A program made the translations under genes and the position numbers. A DNA stretch of 6,842 nucleotides, from contig JAQSWC010000106.1 in the NCBI GenBank assembly GCA_029266815.1, positions 1 through 6,842 on the forward strand, in the 5' to 3' direction. The DNA is from Paucimonas sp. (GTDB taxonomy: Bacteria > Pseudomonadota > Gammaproteobacteria > Burkholderiales > Burkholderiaceae_D). The notes under the pieces are model-generated. The model was not told the origin of the DNA and did not search any database. It saw only the letters and a list, made by a program, of their open reading frames with translations. Shown here in pieces: positions 4,699 to 6,842 of this stretch (its first letter is position 1; every line of letters starts with the position of its first letter).

Positions 4699-6495
4699 GT
4701 GATCCCCCAATCCTTCATCCAGGACTTGCTCAACCGCGTCGATATCGTCGACGTGGTCGGCCGTTACGTCCAATTGAAGAAGGGCGGCGCGAATTTCATG
4801 GGGCTGTGCCCCTTCCATAACGAGAAATCCCCGAGTTTCACCGTCAGCCCGACCAAGCAGTTCTATCACTGCTTCGGCTGCGGTGCGCACGGCACGGCAA
4901 TTGGTTTCCTCATTGAATACAGCGGCCTCGGTTTTGTCGATGCCGTCAAGGATCTCGCACAGAATGTCGGCATGGTTGTGCCGGAGGCGGATGACCGTTT
5001 GCCGCCTGCCCAGCGCGCGGAGCAACAGGCAAAGAGTCTCGCGTTGTCGGAAGCAATGAGCCGTGCATGCGACTTCTATCGGCAACACTTGCGAAGTGCA
5101 ACGCATGCCATCGCCTATCTCAAGGGACGCGGGTTGACTGGGGAAATCGCTGCCCGATTCGGTCTGGGCTATGCGCCTGATGGATGGGATAACCTGCGCG
5201 CGATCTTTTCCGATTACGAAGATGCGGCGCTGGTAGAAGCGGGGCTGGTGATAGACCGCAGCGAAGACGAAGGGTCGAACCGCAAGCGCTACGACCGCTT
5301 CCGCGACCGCATCATGTTCCCCATCCGTAATATTAAAGGCCAGGTCATAGGTTTCGGCGGAAGAGTGCTGGATGGCGGTGAGCCCAAATACTTGAATTCG
5401 CCTGAGACGCCGCTATTTCAAAAAGGTAGCGAGCTGTACGGCTTGTTCGAGGCAAGGCAGGCAATACGCGATGCAGGCTATGCCTTGGTGACCGAAGGCT
5501 ATATGGACGTGGTGGCCCTGGCTCAACTGGGATTTCCGCAAGCCGTGGCAACTTTGGGCACGTCCTGCACGCCTACCCATGTGCAGAAGCTGATGCGACA
5601 AACCGACCAAGTCGTCTTCAGCTTCGACGGTGATTCAGCCGGGCGCCGTGCCGCGAGAAGGGCGCTCGAAGCGAGTTTGCCACATGCGGGAGACAACAAG
5701 ACTATCCGTTTCTTGTTTTTGCCTGCCGAACATGATCCGGACAGCTATGTCCGTGAATTTGGTGCGGCGGCGTTTGAACAGCAGGTGCGCGATGCCTTGC
5801 CTTTGTCGCAATTCCTGGTCAACGAAGCAACCGCGGGCCAGGACTTGAGCACGTCGGAAGGGCGCGCCCGCGCGCAGTTCGAAGCCAAGCCCTTGCTGCA
5901 GACGATGCCGCCTTCCGCACTCCGTCTGCAAGTGGTGAGAAGCCTCGCGCAAGCCACGCATACGGCGCCTGCCGAGATCGAGGCTCTGTTCGAATTGAAG
6001 CAGCCGGTGATGCGCATAAAGGCGGCGCCGCCTCGCGCCAAACGTAGTGCCCCCATGGGGCTGGATCGGCAGGTAATGAGACTGATTGTTGCCCATCCGC
6101 TGCTAGCCTCCGAGCTGAATGAAGCGGCGGTGCAGGCAATAGCAACATCATCGCCGGATCATGCCGACATGTTCATGCAATTGTTCAATGTGGCGCGCTC
6201 ATTGGGGCCGCAGGCGAATTTTGCTTCTCTGGCCGAGGCTTTGCGGGTGCAGTCTGCTGATTTCGAGCCCCTGATCTCTGAAGTGGCATCCGAGTCCGAG
6301 TCGGAGCTGGAAACGGTCAGGCTTGAACTTGCCGGTGCGGTACGTCAGACCAGGTTGAAATTGCTAAAAAGTGAAGTAGACGAACTGGTCACAAGCGGCC
6401 TCAACAATGAGAACACACGCCAGCGTTATCGTGAACTTATGTTGCAGCAAGAAACTTTAAAGAGGGAAATGCAGTCAGAATCCCCGCAACGTTGA
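4699..6495 (+). CDS. dnaG: DNA primase DnaG
   Basis: DnaG makes the short RNA primers for the replication fork, working with the DnaB helicase. The 598-residue protein is full length with all three parts. The N-terminal zinc-binding domain has C37, H40, C58 and C61 (CPFH ... CFGC). The polymerase core includes RFRDRIMFPI (201 onward) and GGR at 220-222. Its TOPRIM fold carries the metal-binding acidic residues E266 (TEGYMD) and D310/D312 (DGDSAG). After a basic proline/alanine linker (about 437-453), the helical C-terminal helicase-binding domain runs to the end. The start is a GTG at 4699 giving MIPQSFIQDLLNRVDIVDVV, the usual N-terminus; the next ATG is inside the zinc domain and is excluded. 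No good ribosome binding site is seen, so translation probably depends on coupling to yqeY 12 bp upstream. No missing catalytic residue was noticed. Confidence 0.97.
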   Translation: MIPQSFIQDLLNRVDIVDVVGRYVQLKKGGANFMGLCPFHNEKSPSFTVSPTKQFYHCFGCGAHGTAIGFLIEYSGLGFVDAVKDLAQNVGMVVPEADDRLPPAQRAEQQAKSLALSEAMSRACDFYRQHLRSATHAIAYLKGRGLTGEIAARFGLGYAPDGWDNLRAIFSDYEDAALVEAGLVIDRSEDEGSNRKRYDRFRDRIMFPIRNIKGQVIGFGGRVLDGGEPKYLNSPETPLFQKGSELYGLFEARQAIRDAGYALVTEGYMDVVALAQLGFPQAVATLGTSCTPTHVQKLMRQTDQVVFSFDGDSAGRRAARRALEASLPHAGDNKTIRFLFLPAEHDPDSYVREFGAAAFEQQVRDALPLSQFLVNEATAGQDLSTSEGRARAQFEAKPLLQTMPPSALRLQVVRSLAQATHTAPAEIEALFELKQPVMRIKAAPPRAKRSAPMGLDRQVMRLIVAHPLLASELNEAAVQAIATSSPDHADMFMQLFNVARSLGPQANFASLAEALRVQSADFEPLISEVASESESELETVRLELAGAVRQTRLKLLKSEVDELVTSGLNNENTRQRYRELMLQQETLKREMQSESPQR

Positions 6496-6687
6496 GTTCG
6501 CGCAAGAGTGTATCAAGGTAATGTTGTCTGTTGTGATATAATTAAAAGCTTTTGATTCAATGGCTTACGTGGTTCGACGGTAATTTGCACATCATCCCCT
6601 GTCTGGACATAGCCGTACAAGCCTAACAACCGCTCGATATGGCAGCTTGTGCTGCTGCAAGAGCTTATTCAGTCGGTAGTTGACTCC
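6496..6687 (+). other. dnaG-rpoD intergenic leader
   Basis: This 192-bp gap holds a promoter near its start and then a transcribed leader of about 140 nt. It contains a perfect palindrome AAAAGCTTTT at 6544-6553, next to the predicted start site. There are two tiny ATG ORFs (6560-6583, MAYVVRR; 6639-6683, an alanine-rich 14-mer). No tRNA, no intrinsic terminator after dnaG and no known riboswitch shape was recognised. Read-through from dnaG is therefore possible. Confidence 0.6.
6534..6542 (+). promoter_or_regulatory. Extended -10 promoter upstream of rpoD
   Basis: TGATATAAT has a perfect TATAAT (6537-6542) preceded by TG and one spacer base. No good -35 box lies 16-18 bp upstream. The surroundings are AT-rich compared with the rest of the window. 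Transcription would begin near 6549, leaving about 139 nt of leader. It would let the sigma factor gene be expressed apart from rpsU and dnaG. Confidence 0.7.
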
Positions 6688-6842
6688 ATGGCGAACGCAA
6701 TGAAGAAACCCACAAAATCCCCGGCATCTTCGGCAAGCACTGCAAAAAAAGCCGCTTCTAAAACAGCTTCCAAACCAATTGCCAAGAAAGCAGTACCGGC
6801 AAAGGTAAGCAAGCCGGTGAAAGCGGCAGCGCCGAAAACTGA
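6688..6842 (+). CDS. rpoD: Probable RNA polymerase primary sigma factor RpoD, N-terminal fragment (runs off the window)
   Basis: Only 51 codons and two bases are present, starting MANAMKKPTKSPASSASTAK. The segment is almost entirely lysine, alanine, serine and proline. Low-complexity, basic N-terminal extensions of this kind occur in RpoD of Burkholderiales before sigma region 1.1. No sigma domain itself is visible, so the call rests mostly on position directly after rpsU, yqeY and dnaG, the standard macromolecular synthesis order. An AlgP/histone H1-like protein would look similar at this point and is the main alternative. The frame is open upstream to 6613 and includes an in-frame GTG at 6649, but the ATG at 6688 gives the usual kind of N-terminus. 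No clear ribosome binding site precedes it. Confidence 0.75.
   Translation, partial: MANAMKKPTKSPASSASTAKKAASKTASKPIAKKAVPAKVSKPVKAAAPKT

Noticed and set aside
4210..5106. 298-codon minus-strand ORF over yqeY and the start of dnaG
   Set aside because: It lies antisense to two secure genes, its product is histidine/arginine-rich without family motifs, and it arises from the codon bias of the real genes.
6560..6583. Seven-residue mini-ORF (MAYVVRR) as a leader peptide
   Set aside because: It has no ribosome binding site and no run of regulatory codons; chance is sufficient explanation.
6560..6625. tRNA-like GGTTCGA in the rpoD leader
   Set aside because: The bases around it do not form acceptor, anticodon or T arms.

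Overview
The window is ordinary, well-packed chromosomal DNA from a betaproteobacterium. It is most likely from the Burkholderiales and probably close to the Oxalobacteraceae. That placement rests on the style of the primase and S21 sequences, the fairly high GC content, and the gene order rpsU - yqeY - dnaG - rpoD. It is an inference, because no search could be run. I see no phage, plasmid, CRISPR or defence genes.

Left part (1-1429). The window opens inside plsY (+), which encodes the membrane acyltransferase that starts phospholipid synthesis. It converges on tsaD (-), which encodes the catalytic subunit for the universal tRNA t6A modification; the two stop codons are 3 bp apart. tsaD diverges from the next gene across an 83-bp gap.

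Middle part (1513-3724). A YbiB-type nucleic-acid-binding protein, related in fold to anthranilate phosphoribosyltransferase but without its PRPP loop, is followed after 43 bp by an HI0933/YhiN-type FAD flavoprotein of unknown substrate.

Right part (3754-6842). This is a macromolecular synthesis operon: rpsU (ribosomal protein S21), yqeY (GatB/YqeY-domain protein), dnaG (primase) and the first 51 codons of a gene that is probably rpoD (primary sigma factor). It links translation, replication and transcription initiation. rpsU has its own extended -10 promoter and is followed by two hairpins, the second resembling an intrinsic terminator. The yqeY leader contains a 125-bp imperfect palindrome with 17-bp terminal inverted repeats that looks like a miniature mobile or REP-type element. 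yqeY and dnaG are 12 bp apart. The rpoD-like gene has its own extended -10 promoter and a leader of about 140 nt holding tiny ORFs.

The best targets for a second look are the palindromic element in the rpsU-yqeY gap, the rpoD leader, and a shared start-site motif (TAYAAT followed by a GC-rich GCTT stretch) at three promoters. No clearly new system is visible.
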